The notes under the pieces are model-generated. The model saw only the letters and a program-made list of their open reading frames with translations. It was not told the DNA's origin and searched no databases. 64,000 nt of DNA from Apus apus (lineage: Eukaryota; Chordata; Aves; Apodiformes; Apodidae), in contig NC_067285.1 of NCBI RefSeq assembly GCF_020740795.1, forward strand, positions 75,988,342-76,052,341. The letters are read 5' to 3'. The position numbers were made by a program, and so were the translations under genes. Each line of letters begins with the position of its first letter. Within the stretch, counting starts at the first letter, position 1. Positions 1 to 12,100 of the stretch are shown here, piece by piece.

Positions 1-840
1 TGTCTACCAGCTAGCCTGTTTGGTGAAGAAAGCTGGAACAGTTTGTCCATACCTGAACAAACTTAACTGCAGCGGGAGCCAAGCAGCTATGTCCCATGGA
101 GGGTGTAGTTATTTGTTCCCAGTTGCAGGTGCCAGAGAACAACAGCAGGGAAGCAGTGAAAGTCTGTTGTTTCTTCATTTAATGCATGAGAAGGGCTTCA
201 CCAGTGCTTTTAAAAGGCTGTCTAAGAGGGCATCTGGGAGAAAAAATTCTCCCAGTGTATCTGCCTAAGGTCTCTAGATTATATGAATCCCTAAAATGGC
301 AGTAACTTCAGATACCCTAGAAGAAAACTTCTGTGTGCAGAGGGTCTACATGGTTGTTTGTCCTTTTAAGTATCTTTCTTTTCACTGCCATAACTTTCAT
401 TGAGGTTGCCAACCTAGGTTGCGTGACATGGATTGAGCACAAGATATAATTGTGTTAGGATTACATTGGTTTAATCAATGTCATGAAAGTTGAGAGCAAG
501 TTATTTTCACTTTCCTATGCTCTTGAGAACCAGGCGGGAAGATTATTACTGTCTTCAGCAGATGCTGTTACTTCCTGGTGTTTGTTGTCCTTCCATAAAA
601 GTTAGTGCATGTTGTTGATGGGGTTATCTTTATGTGTATAGATGGACTTCAGCAAGAATGGTATAGTACTAAAACTTTATGGTACTAAGATGGTGCTGAC
701 AGCTAAAGTAAGGCGTATTGTTGTAGCAGGCGAATCTCAAACGTATGTATTTATTTCATATAAATACCAGGTTTTATGCATTGATTTCCTTTCCTGTGCT
801 TCTTTTTCTTTTTCTCTCTTTTTTTCATTTAAACTAAATT

Positions 841-883
841 AAAAAAAAACAAAACAAAACAAAAAAAAAAAACCAAAACCAAA
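841..883. repeat. A-rich low-complexity tract
   Basis: A run of A interrupted only by single or paired C residues (AAAAC-type units). It may be the decayed poly(A) tail of an old retrocopy, but no retrocopy body is recognisable to its left. Confidence 0.6.
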
Positions 884-3800
884 CCTGTGCGTGGACTGTC
901 AGTGGCAGCATGGAGAAAATGTATCATATTACATCTAGAAGTGGAGGCATGGCAGTCCATCTTCTGTTCAGTTTTGGTTTTAGGCTACTACAGTTTTTCA
1001 AACTTTAATATTTTTTTCCCATACTTTCTTTGAATTGGTATAAGTCACAAAATATAAGCTTCCACAAGCTATAGCATAATCAGAGGCAGAAAACCTATTT
1101 GTTCATTTGCAGGCCAGTTCATTCCTGCATTCCAAGTCAGTATTTCCTACACTTAGGGCAAATTCAGCTGTAAGTTGAAACCTGTGTTGCTGTTAATGCC
1201 TTAATACAATTTACCTCTTAATAACATAACACTTTTTGCTTCCTTTACCAGTAAAACTTGTTACCTGTGTGCACTAGTTATGTAGCACTATTGAATTACC
1301 AAGCCAGGCAGATTTTTGACTACCAGACTAATTATTAAGATCTAACCCTACAAGAGATATGAAGCTTAGCCTTTTTACTAAAGCTGTATTGTGTGTTTAT
1401 GACTTTTGGAAACAATGAATGTGCACAAAGAGCACAATTTCCTCTCTTTCTGTAGTCAGGCTAAATGTGTTATCTCACTGGTGCATGTTTTGAAAAATGT
1501 CCCTGCAGTGGTATCGAGAGATGAAAAATGTTTCCAGTCACTAAAAGAGTTGCTTGGGTTCACTGAAAACTGGCACTATTACTACTGTTGGTTTCCTAAG
1601 TAAGAAATTACCATGATGCCTTTGAAAGATAATCAAACAATAGTGGAAAACAGGCACAGATACAACTGCCACTTTTTAGGCACTTTTTAGGATGGGCAGA
1701 AAAGTTTTATAAGAGCCAAATTACAGCAGGATTTCCTTACAAGAGACTTCACAAACAATGCAGGTACAATGCAGATGGTTTACATTTATCATCTTTTGTG
1801 TGTATGAAGTTTCTCAGATGAAAAGTCAAGCTTAGTTTCATAGTATGCTCATAACACAGTACCTGTGTTAGCTCTTGCACAATAGTGATTTTCCGGAAAC
1901 TGCATTAGGTTACAGTAAAATTAATGATAAGCACTTATGTATATTAACCTGAAATATGGAAAATATTATTTGTGACAAATCTGCATTTTTCAAATTGTTA
2001 AGCTTTGAAGGGCAAGTAATAAAAATATTTAAAGGTTGCAACTGGTGGAGAAGGTTCTTAGCTATAGCACTCGATAAGGATTAAATTATAATGACAGCCC
2101 TGCATCCTCCCTGAAATCTGCTAGCACAGACAAAAAATATGTCTGAATGTTTATTTGGACTGCCAAGAGGCTAATGAGGTATAGCTGAATTTTAATACAT
2201 TTCAACTGTAATAAATTATAATTAAAAATTGTGCATCCATTGTATAAATATCTAAATATAGATATAAATACTTACGTATAAGAATATACCTAAACAGATA
2301 TTTACTGACATGGAAGTCAGTGTTACCTGAGAAGAGCACTTGACTTTTAACACATCATGATGGTGACTCTTTCTCTTTTTGTAGAGCAGTGTCATGATTC
2401 TGAAGCAATATTGATTTAGAAACTAGGCTTTCATTGGAAGGCCTAGAATTCATGGAGATCAGTCATTACCCCAAGATGCAAATACAGAGGTTTTGGGGCA
2501 TTGGTTTCAAATCTTAATTTAGAAAACTAGTTCAAGCTTAATTTGTGTTAATTCTGGTTATTTTAATTCAAAATATTCCTGTACTTCCATTTCAGAGTTA
2601 CAGTTCAGTATAATTCTGTAGAACTGTACTGTCTGTTTCTCAAAGGGCAGATTGCTGGAAAGACTGTGAAGGGGCCAGTCTGCTTTCACTCAGGAATGAC
2701 TTAAGACAAAAATGAGCTTGTTGTGCTTCCATACATGAGAGACATAGGATTCTTTCTTTCTTTAAAAGATTGCTTTTTTAAAATCTGCTTTCCATTCACT
2801 CATTTTCTTTTGTTGAAATCATGAGGGAGGACAAAGGAGAGCCAAAACCAGGAATTAAAAAAGTTGTAACATAGAAAATTGTATTTCATCTTAGTTCTTT
2901 ATCTGTGGCAGTTTATTTCAATCTACTTTGCATATTGTTTTGTAAAAAATGGAATAAACTTGAATGCCCTTACCACACTTTGTGGTGGACACTACATGGA
3001 TAGGATTCATTTTGGGTATGGTTGATTCCTCTCAAGGCTTGGACATCATCTCCCCACCATTACAGAAACCCATCTTGCAAGACAGAATGAATATAAGGGC
3101 TTCCATATGAACTTTTGTGTGTAAAACATCCATAGAATAGTAGGTTATATTGAGGTTATGACACTGCAAATAGTGGGGTCTTTCCAAAAGAGGTTTTGGT
3201 GCATTGTTCCTCCAAATACAATTTTTTTCATGAACTTTACGAACTCAGGGATGTAAGATAAAAATAAAGCTGGTACATATCCTAATGGGAATCTGTGAAT
3301 GAGCCTGACAGAGAACTTTCAGTATGAAGGTTTTATTGCATTCCTGAAAATGCCATCTGCTGTAATGTACTCTGCAATCCAGTAGCCAGGTCCTTTTGAG
3401 AGTTGCAGAGGTGTACAACCGATCTACCTATCTCTCCTCCTCTGTAGCACTGTGTCCAGGCACTTGGCCTAGGCTTGGGGTTATGGTTCCTGATGATGGC
3501 TCTTGACAGTTAAGCTCTCAAAGGAGAGGATTGCTCTATTAATTTTCAAAACAGTGTGATACAAAGAAGTTACCAGGAAGGAAAAACATTTTGAAAATGG
3601 GATAAAAATATGAACTAGCCTGTTATCTAAACCAAGTGCATACCTCAAAATGTGAATTATTGAGTAACTATTAAAATACGCTGTATGTACCAGCTTCCTT
3701 AGAGAAGATTCTGATCATTTCTGTCCACTGTTTTCTCATATGACCAGACTGGTTTTCTTTTAAAAAGATAGTTTTCTGTAGTTCCTCACCAAGAAACCTA

Positions 3801-5964
3801 ATGTCTCTAGTCTTCCCTTTGAACATCTGTTTTCAAATGTTTCTCTCTATCATTTAGCTTAATTTAGCTCCATTTCCATGAAGTAAGCAAATAAATTAAT
3901 TTTTAAAAAAATAAGTTGCTGTATCTTAATTCAGTTCCTTGTTCTTAGAAATGACAGAGAGGAAAGCAAGGTTGTAGAAATACTTGGGATCTTGTTATTC
4001 ACCTGTATATTTAAAAAAATGCCTAAATAGACAACAGAAATATAAAAAAAATATATTGTATTGTTCAGTATTTAAGATTATAAAGTAAACCAAAGTGCAG
4101 TATAAACAGTGCTCCAGGAATAAGTTCTATTCAGTGTCACATCCTTTAGCACAGGATATTGCTAGCGATCAAATAAATCCTCATCCTTAACCGCTTTTCT
4201 TTCCTTCCTCTCATTCTCCCATCTCCTCTTTCCACAGTTAGAAAGATATACATAAAAGTGGAAAATAAACTGAGACAGATTTGTAAGTGAAGGTGAAAAG
4301 TCTGTGCCTTCCTGTTCTAGCAGCTGATAAGAAAAGATTAAGCATTGTGGACAGCAAATAAGTACATATTCAAACTGTAAATATTAACTGCATAAATACT
4401 GTTCTTCCCTCTCTTGCAATCAATATCTGCTTCAATGAAAATACTACTGCTTTACTTTTTGCATTTCTTTTAACTGTTTTATCAATCGTATTAGAACATC
4501 TGGAAATGTGTATCAAATTCCTGAGTAAGAAAATTTGGTATTTAAAATAATTTCACAAATCCTGAAGCAGACCTTTTGAAAATATTTATGTACTGCTAGG
4601 CCTACTTCTTAGTGAGTTGCTGAAATTTCACAATATTCACATTGGTTATGACTTTTTTTTTCCTCGGTTCACTGATTGACTTTTAGTAAAGAATTTACTT
4701 TTAACTGTTCATTCTTATGTTGTAATAATTAATTATTTGGCAAATCCAAAACATCTGCATGAGAAAATAAGTTTATTCTCTATTGTTTGAAAAAGCTTGA
4801 TGTGTCCCCTGAAATTGTGTGCCCTTTAAAACACTGGGATTACTAAACATATTTCAGCTAATTGGAAAGAGGATGTAATTAAAATTAAACTAATTTTTCC
4901 TGTACTATCATCCAAAAATTGAACAATTGAACTTTTTTTTTTTTTAAATGCTGCCTTTGTTGCCCTGCTGATGAGGGCAGCATAACAGACTGGTTCCCTT
5001 GCATAATTTTGACTGCTGAGCTCTCTGTATCTGCTGCATATCAGTGTTACCTTTTTAGTGACCTAGGTAGAGCTTCCACTGATGTAGCTGTAGTTGCAAA
5101 GAAACACTTGTGAATTGGTAGTTCTTTTTTTTTCTTCTTCTTCATAATGATACATCCCTAGGGCACATCTGCTTAAGAAATCAGTAAGTATAGGGCAGCA
5201 TCTGCTGTTAAAAGAAAAGCTATGAGGTGGAGAACATTCCTTTGCAGACAAGGATCATGCATTTCTACCACTGGAATGAAAATTTGCTCTAAGAAGGTCT
5301 TTAGGTTTTTTGCTACATGGACTGATGTGGTAATCATTATGTCTGCATGTTATTTTTCAAGCAGACATGCGCTTGCTTTGTCTGGACCTTAAGCTGATCA
5401 AAAGCTTTGCAAATGGAGATGGTGCTGTCCTGAAGTAAAAAACCCTGACACAGAGGCATGTGTATTGCTGTGGCTTCAAGTCAAGCTTAGTGTGACTTTG
5501 TATTTGTCTGCCAGCCTTTTGTAGACGTACCCCAAATCTGCTCTGTACTTCTGCCTAGATTGGTACAGCAGCAGTTCAGTGGTGGGCACTGCAGTAGTAT
5601 ACTTACCATTGAGAGGGCCATAGATGGTCATTTGTGTTATGCTGTTGGCTGGGCACATTGCCATGTGACTTGGCAATGAAAATAAAAAAGTCCCAAGCCA
5701 AGAAACTCTGACTTGCTTTCAGCACATATTGGGTAAACATAGGAGTGTTGGAGACAGCTAAGTTTCTTCTGTGTTCAACACACCATTTACAGTACTAGAT
5801 TTCACCCTTTTTTTAACCTTAGCTTCTCTGTAATAAATAAAAAAAATAAATTAGGGGTGATTATGATGAAAAATAAGTATTATTTGTAAATAATTTTAGA
5901 TCTATTGGACAGTAGGTCTGCAAATAGGCTGAAGATACATAAAGAGCTAAAAGTAATAGTATTA

Positions 5965-6312
5965 CAGGACTTTCTAGTCCAAGTGCAAGGTTCTGCGCCT
6001 GGTTTGGGGCAATCCCATGCACAAATACAGGTTGGGTGGAGAATGGAATGATAACAGCCCTAAGCAGAAGGACTTGGGGGTGTTGGTTGATGTTGAAGCT
6101 CAACATGAGCCAGCAATGTGCACTTGCAGCCCAGAGTGCCAATGGTGTCCTGGGCTGCATCAAAAGAAATGCGGCCGACAGGTCGAGGGAGGTGATTCTC
6201 CTCTGTTCTGCTCTGTACCTGGAGTTCTCTGTCCAGCTCTGGAGCCCTCAACATAAGAAAGACATAAAGCTCCTGGAGTGAGTCCAGAGGAGGGCCATGA
6301 AGGTGATCTTTT
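5965..6312 (+). mobile_element. CR1 LINE fragment, sense orientation, truncated at both ends
   Basis: The stretch matches the known CR1 ORF2 C-terminal region. It can be followed from the segment encoding the 'LRLGQSHAQIQ'-like stretch (GTTCTGCGCCTGG at about 5991), through GACTTGGGGGTGTTGGTTGA, to GTCCAGAGGAGGGCCATGAA just before 6305. Frames are interrupted, so it is dead. The poly-repeat 3' end of CR1 is missing, so this is an internal remnant rather than a 3'-anchored copy. The bases just left of 5965 may also belong to it. Confidence 0.88.
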
Positions 6313-7049
6313 TTTATGCCAGAATCATACATTCATATGCCATGCATTAAGTAGACAGCTTCTAAAATTTCTGCATAAATGACCTGAATTATATAAAAAC
6401 AATCACACACTTGTATATTATAAAGTATTTATATATTAAATATACAGAAAAGGTATATGTGCATGTGCTGAAACTTTGTAGACATCTGGAGTATTGAGAT
6501 AAAGTGGATTTCCAGCTGGAATGTGACCGTTTTTAAGCAAGTCAGTTTTGATGTATTTTAAGATGAGAGACCACACAGTTAATTTTTATCTCAATGTCAT
6601 TCAAACAACTGCATTGTGGGCAAAAGCAAAAGCCCGTGCATGGTCTGTGTTGCTTTGCTGCTGAACATTTTGAACATTGTGCCTTTTTTGTTTCCTACTA
6701 CTTCGTTAACAGTTTTGAGTGCTCCTGCGAATTAGTTTTTAGTGTTTATTGTTCTGCTAATTAATATCTATATTTCTGAAAGAAATCCTGACTTTATTTG
6801 AGCTGCAATTAGTAATTCTGTAGAGCTATATTCAGTACCTGCTGAATTCAGGACCTACAGTTAAGAATAAAGCCTTGGAAAAAAAAGTAGGACCAAAGAC
6901 ATGAAGAAGCTCAGTTCACCATTTCCTTAGGTTGCACATTTCATGGAAGTCGTCTTTGCTCATCTACAGATGCATGGGTGGTTCTAACACAGGTGTAGGT
7001 TCCTTGCTTCCAAGCACCTCATTAAAAGTATAGCAGTAATTAGGTCTAA

Positions 7050-8055
7050 TAGGCCCAGACAGGTGCACAGGTGTCTTGTGCCTAACCAACCGCAAAGAAC
7101 CAGTCACAGGGCCGCTCAACTCCCCCCACACACAGGGATGGGCAGCACAAAGCCCAACTAGGAGCTCCTGGGTTGAGACGCAGGATAAGGAGGGTTCTCC
7201 ACCGATTAAGGTCAGACTTACAGACTCAACTTGGGGAAAAGATACAATTTAACTTAACACTAATCAAACACACACGGGACACAGACAACACACAGAGCAG
7301 GGCTTACATACGTTACCCCCACCCCTCCCTTCTTCCCGGGCCCAAATCCCTTTGTTCCCCGTTTCTCTTCTTCTTTCCCCCCAGCGGCACAGGGGGACAG
7401 GGGATGGGGTTTAGAGTCAGTTCACAGGCTGGTGGTTCCTGCTGCTCCTTCCTCCTCAGGAAGAAGGATTCCTCACAGTCCTTCCCTGCTTCCCCATGGG
7501 GCCTCTCCCTCCTTCATGACCCTCTCCCACATGAGGCCTTCCCAAGAGGTACATTCCCTCAGGAGCTGCTCCAGCGTAGGCTGCCCACAGTCTGCTTTGG
7601 GAACAGTCACCTCCCCTGGGGTGGGGCCCTCCACGGCTGCAGAGCCAAGTTCATGGGCTGCAGGTCCCCATTTGCCCCTCCTGGTGCCTTCAGGGGATGA
7701 CCTGCTCTGTTCCTCCATGGGGTGCAGGGGGACAGCTGCCACCTCTCCGTGGGCTGCAGGTGAACTTCTGCTCAGGAACCTCCTTCCCCTTCTTCCTCAC
7801 CGACCTCGGGATCTCCGCTGGGCACTGCTCTCACCTCGCCAGCACAGCTCTTCTACCTGCTCCTTTGCTTTTGCTCTTCTATCAGTTCTTTCATATGGTA
7901 ATCGCAGAGGCGCGTCCATTGTCTCTCTAATGGCTCCACCTTGGCCACCCGAGCTGGGAAGCTTTTAGTAGCTTCTTACCGGAGCCACCCCTGAGGCCTT
8001 CCCCGCTACCAAAACCACGCCAGTACCAACCCAGCACGATAGGCTACCGCAGAAA
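7050..8055 (+). mobile_element. GC-rich LTR-like element, probably an avian endogenous retrovirus (ERVL-type) remnant
   Basis: About 1 kb of GC-rich sequence lies inside an AT-rich intron. It contains repeated degenerate 'CCATGGGGTGCAGGGGGACAG / GTGGGCTGCAGGTG' type units (7617-7770) and ends in 'AGCCACCCCTGAGGCC', 'CCCGCTACCAAAACC' and 'CCAGTACCAACCC' (7983-8032). I recognise this layout from LTR elements common in bird genomes, annotated as ERVL-like. No gag, pol or env coding region is visible, and the open frames (7173-7700, 7432-7968) are by-products of GC-richness. Both boundaries are estimates; no target-site duplication was found. Family assignment is from memory of similar avian sequence and needs a repeat-library search. 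Confidence 0.6.
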
Positions 8056-8483
8056 AATCAAGGTTGAAGTTGTCATGGCTTAAATATCTGAAGCTTATTA
8101 CTGAAACAGGGCCAGTGAATGAAATAGGCAAGAAGAATTTAAGAACTTAAACATCTTTACCATTACCTGTATTAGCTGGATTGCTCCTTTAAAATATCAA
8201 CAGCATCTTAATTTTTTCTTCAAATTTAACTTTTTAAGAGTTGAAGGTTCTGTTAACTGCTATTATGCATATACTTGTTTTCCCTGCATCATAAGCTCAA
8301 AAAAATGAACTTTTGTCGCAGCGTTTTAGCTGTAAAGAAATTGGGTTATTCAAGATATGCAAACACTTTGAACTTTCCCTGCGTTCTGACTTTCCTAGAC
8401 CATAGCTCAGTGAAACTTTTAGCTCCTCCCCAATGAGCACCGCTTGTCTGATGATCTTTTTGTCTATTTTTTCTTTCTTACAG

Positions 8484-9179
8484 AGACCCTATAAGAATAC
8501 AGCAGCTGCAGAACCAAATTCGTCTGGAGCAAGAAAGTGGCCAGTCGTATCGTCACCAACAACAACCTGAGCATCATCAGCACCCTCCCTCTTCTCCTTC
8601 CTTTCCTCCTCCCCCCTCCTTCCAGGAGCTCGAGTCCAGCCAGTCTGTCACTTCTCCTGTGCCAATGAGTATTCTTAACTCTCATACTTCCCCAACAATG
8701 CAGTCTTCCGGCTCCTTCAACTATGCTCGACCTAAGCAGTTCATTGCTGCTCAGAACATCAGCCCTGCTTCAGGTTATGTGACTCCATCTTCAGGATCAT
8801 CTACATCCAGCCTTCCTTCTCCTATGTCTCCAACTGCTTCTCAGAAACAGTTTGGAAGAATGCCAGTTCCCCCTTTCTCTCAGCAGTTTGCTCCAGAAGG
8901 GGAGTATGCCTGGTCTCCTTCTTCTCCATCCCCTCCACCCCCACCTCCACCTGTCTTTAGTCCAACTGCTACATATCCAGCATGTGATTCCTTTCCACTT
9001 CCACCTCCTCCACCCCCTCCTCTTCCTTCACTTTCTTCACCTTCCCACAGCCTGTCTCCAGGTCCCAGATTTCCTAATTCTGGCCAGTCTCCAGCAGCTT
9101 TTCTCAGCTCCATGCTGCCATCCCAGCCACCACCCGTTTCTGTCAATGCATTGGGCCTCCCAAAAGGAGTGACGCCTCC
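8484..9179 (+). CDS. PALLD: PALLD polyproline exon
   Basis: The acceptor is TTCTTTCTTACAG and the donor GTAAGT begins at 9180. One base completes the previous codon, then 231 codons follow from 8485 and two bases (CC) pass to the next exon. The exon begins DPIRIQQLQNQIRLEQE, a predicted helical stretch shared with mammalian palladin. An FPPPP motif (8602-8616), the core EVH1 ligand of Ena/VASP proteins, is followed by two long proline runs (8935-8952 and 9001-9025) of the profilin/SH3-ligand type. The MQSSGSFNYARPKQFIAAQN block (from 8698) is near-identical to mammalian palladin. The 3' end encodes VNALGLPKGVTPP. Glutamine/histidine-rich residues near the start and the spacers between proline runs are the variable parts. 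Confidence 0.97.
8665..8667 (+). promoter_or_regulatory. PALLD: Candidate start codon of the ~90-kDa palladin isoform
   Basis: This in-frame ATG within the polyproline exon gives MSILNSHTSPTMQSSG, aligning with the human short-isoform start MSALASRS...MQSSG. Using it, all exons in the window would give 694 residues. Context is weak (C at -3, A at +4). The long isoform simply reads through it. The assignment relies on similarity to the mammalian isoform, not on a promoter seen here. Confidence 0.6.
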
Positions 9180-12100
9180 GTAAGTATTAGCTAATGAGCT
9201 CCTTGATTTTAACTGTACTGAAGATTGTATGGAAGATTATTGCACTTGTTTCATTTTATAATTTTCTAGGGCCCTTTCCTTTTACCTGCTACCAGAGAGG
9301 GAAATGCCTCTGTGCGATAAATGGGATACAGTTTTCTAACCCTTACAGAAGTGAGATTCTGAAAGAGTCCTACAGTAGGACAAAAGAGGAGAAGCCAAAA
9401 CTTTAAATTGGAGTTGATGAAAATATGAAAGGATCAGTAAAAGGCTCGGCATGCCCCAGGCAGTGGAAGGAGATCCAATAAAAACCTTCTCATGACCCAG
9501 TTCTTTTAAAGTCACAACTTTAGGGATACCTGAAATCTATATTCCTATTATGTCTGCAGGTAGAGAAATACCTACTAAAGAGCATTGTTCAGAAATCCCT
9601 ACAGATCTGTGATTACTTCATATATAAGCTATTAAAGTATACGTCTTGACAAGAAATAATGTTATCTTGACTTTTGGCTAGAGTTTTTTGTCCGAGGAAG
9701 TTTGGAAGGAGGCTTAGGAAGGGATTTAGAAAAGCAGTGCATAAAAACAAAAAGAATCCCTCCCCCTAACAACTCCGCATACTTCTTTTCCCCTTTTGTC
9801 TTCTCTAAAGGCCAAAATAGTATTTTGGAGCATGTCAGCTCCCATCATAGATCAGTTTGTCTTTCCACTGGCACTAGAATCTCATTCCATCCTTAGAGAA
9901 CAAAGAGACATGCTGAAGAACAAAAATGAGAATAGCTGTATCCAAGGTTTATTTATAGCTTTGTCTAGAAGTTTGTCTAAACATATATACAGTATCTAGG
10001 TGACTTGCTCAACTACGTATCGTTGTGGTGGGAACTTCTGTTATTTCAGTCCAAGATATAAAAAAAGAGAAGGAAGAAAGCAGACAGATACTGAAGTAAT
10101 AAATCATGTATATCCTTTAAAAAGCATTTATTTATCTTAATTTCTGTCATATGGCTCATTACGGATTCTAGCCATAAAATAGAGTTATGAAAAAAATGAA
10201 TTAATAGTACAGTTTGACCTTGCAATCATAAAAGTAGTAATTTTCTGTCTTACTGTGTCCTTTTCACTGACTGAATTTCGCTATTGATACTGACGCAGAG
10301 TTGCATGATTAATTTACTGACAGCTTGACAGGTAAGCACAGCCCACAGAAGCCTGCAACTACCTCTGATTTTCCAGGAAAGCCTCTAGTGCAGCTATATA
10401 GTTCTGAATAGGAGCTAGATTCTCTTTCAGGTTCCCTTCTGTGTGCTGTGAGGGTGTCAGCAGCAGCTCAAGCCTCTGCTGTGTCCCACAGATTTTGGGA
10501 GCAGCCTTTTCCTCATACACTACATTTGTGCTCCATGTTCTCACTTGAGGCAGTAGGTGTCATCTTCCTCATTCCCTTCAACCTCTGGGCAGAGAGACTG
10601 AACTCCTGCAAGGGTGCTTCCCTGTGCCCCTCACTGCCCGAAGCCCAGCAGCCAGTCTGGGTGTGCATGGGATGGTGTGTGTCTAACCCTTCAGGACAAG
10701 GCAGCAGCCTCAGGCTCTGAGCTGAGGATGAGAGGGTTGGCTGCTTGTCCTGCATTCCCTCAGGAGATGTAGTCCAGATGGGAACTGGATCATGTTAACT
10801 GTGCTGAATGTGTATGTGTATAAGTTAAGTATATATACATATCACAGAATCGTGATTCTGTGATGTGTGTGTGTGTGTATATATATATGGATGCACGTAC
10901 ACAATGAGCATTTGTCATCGAATTACAACATTAAAACATAGTAAAACATGTTACTGCATGATGCAAAAAAACTATTGTTATGTATCTTTGATACCCATTT
11001 TTCCTTGGTCTCTTCTGTTTTATTACATAGGTTACGAATGTCTGGTGTGTCTTGCTGAGTAAAATCATTCTTTTACCCATCATTCTCATACTGCTCGGGA
11101 GTGGTTCCTCTCCTTGTCTCCCTGCCCTCAACTGCTTTTGGCCTCCTCTGCTTTGTGCTATTGTCTCAGTTCTTCCCCCCCCCCATCTTCACTTCTTGCT
11201 TCTTTTCCCTCACCTTTTGCTCCATCCTTACAAATCCTCTATTATTGAACACATTTACCATTCTGAGACATTCCAGCTTTTGATGCACTCACAATATTCC
11301 ATAACATCAGCCTATAGTACTCCAGACACCTCCAAGATCCACTGATGAAAAAGGACGATCCTGTTCCCTGACAGTGTGCTATACAGAGTGGGTGCAAGGA
11401 ACGAACTGGAATATTCAAAGTTTCGTTTCAGCTCAGCACCTAAAATGCTAGTCAAGCCATTTAGCTTTTATCTCTGCTTCTTAATCAGTTATATAGTGGT
11501 GATACTAAGAATATGATAGTAGGTTGCTGAAGATGAACTAGGCAGAGTTTGAAATACCCTTCATGGAAGGAGATACATTTTATACTAGAGATGCCCAACA
11601 CAGTGTTTGAAGTGGCAGGATTTCTTCCTTAGGTGGTAACTTTATGATTTATCATTATATTTACTTTAACACCAGTGGAAGTAGACTTGTATCTGTCGTT
11701 GCATTTACATTCTTCAACACTTCAATATCAAGTCGATAAGCATATCTAAGAGATAAGATGCTCTTCAAACAGTTTTTTCTGTCTGCTTTCCATGTTTACA
11801 TGGCTATTTCCTCTTGCCTTGTCTTTTTTGTGTATGTATTTCAGGGGCTTGGTAATACACTGTTCATATTTGATTATATGGTCTTTTTACCATAGTTGTT
11901 TACTCGATTCTCTTCTCTCCCAGGCATGAGTATTGTGACACTGATGGCCAAATAACTGAAAGAAAAAAATTATTATTTAGCCTTGTCAGAGTCTCTTGTA
12001 TTACCAAAAAACATTGTACGACAGACAAAGGAATTCTGCAAACTATTTTCAAAAGTTACCTATTTTGATATACTGTGCAATTTATTGAATAATTGTTTAT

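Larger units (their letters stand above)
1..8483 (+). other. PALLD: PALLD intron (3' part) upstream of the polyproline exon
   Basis: No palladin-like exon could be read here in any frame; the short open frames are AT-rich and lack domain signatures or paired splice sites. The stretch holds an A-rich tract at 841-883, a CR1 fragment at about 5965-6310 and a GC-rich LTR-like element at about 7050-8050, each listed separately. It ends in a good acceptor (polypyrimidine run then CAG at 8481-8483). In mammals the promoter of the 90-kDa isoform lies in the corresponding part of the gene, so an unrecognised non-coding first exon could be present. Confidence 0.75.

Noticed and set aside
20..268. 82-codon open frame at the window start, considered as an upstream PALLD exon
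   Set aside because: It resembles no palladin segment and lacks convincing flanking splice sites.
7173..7968. Two overlapping 175- and 178-codon open frames on the + strand
   Set aside because: They fall inside the GC-rich LTR-like element, overlap in different frames and resemble no protein.
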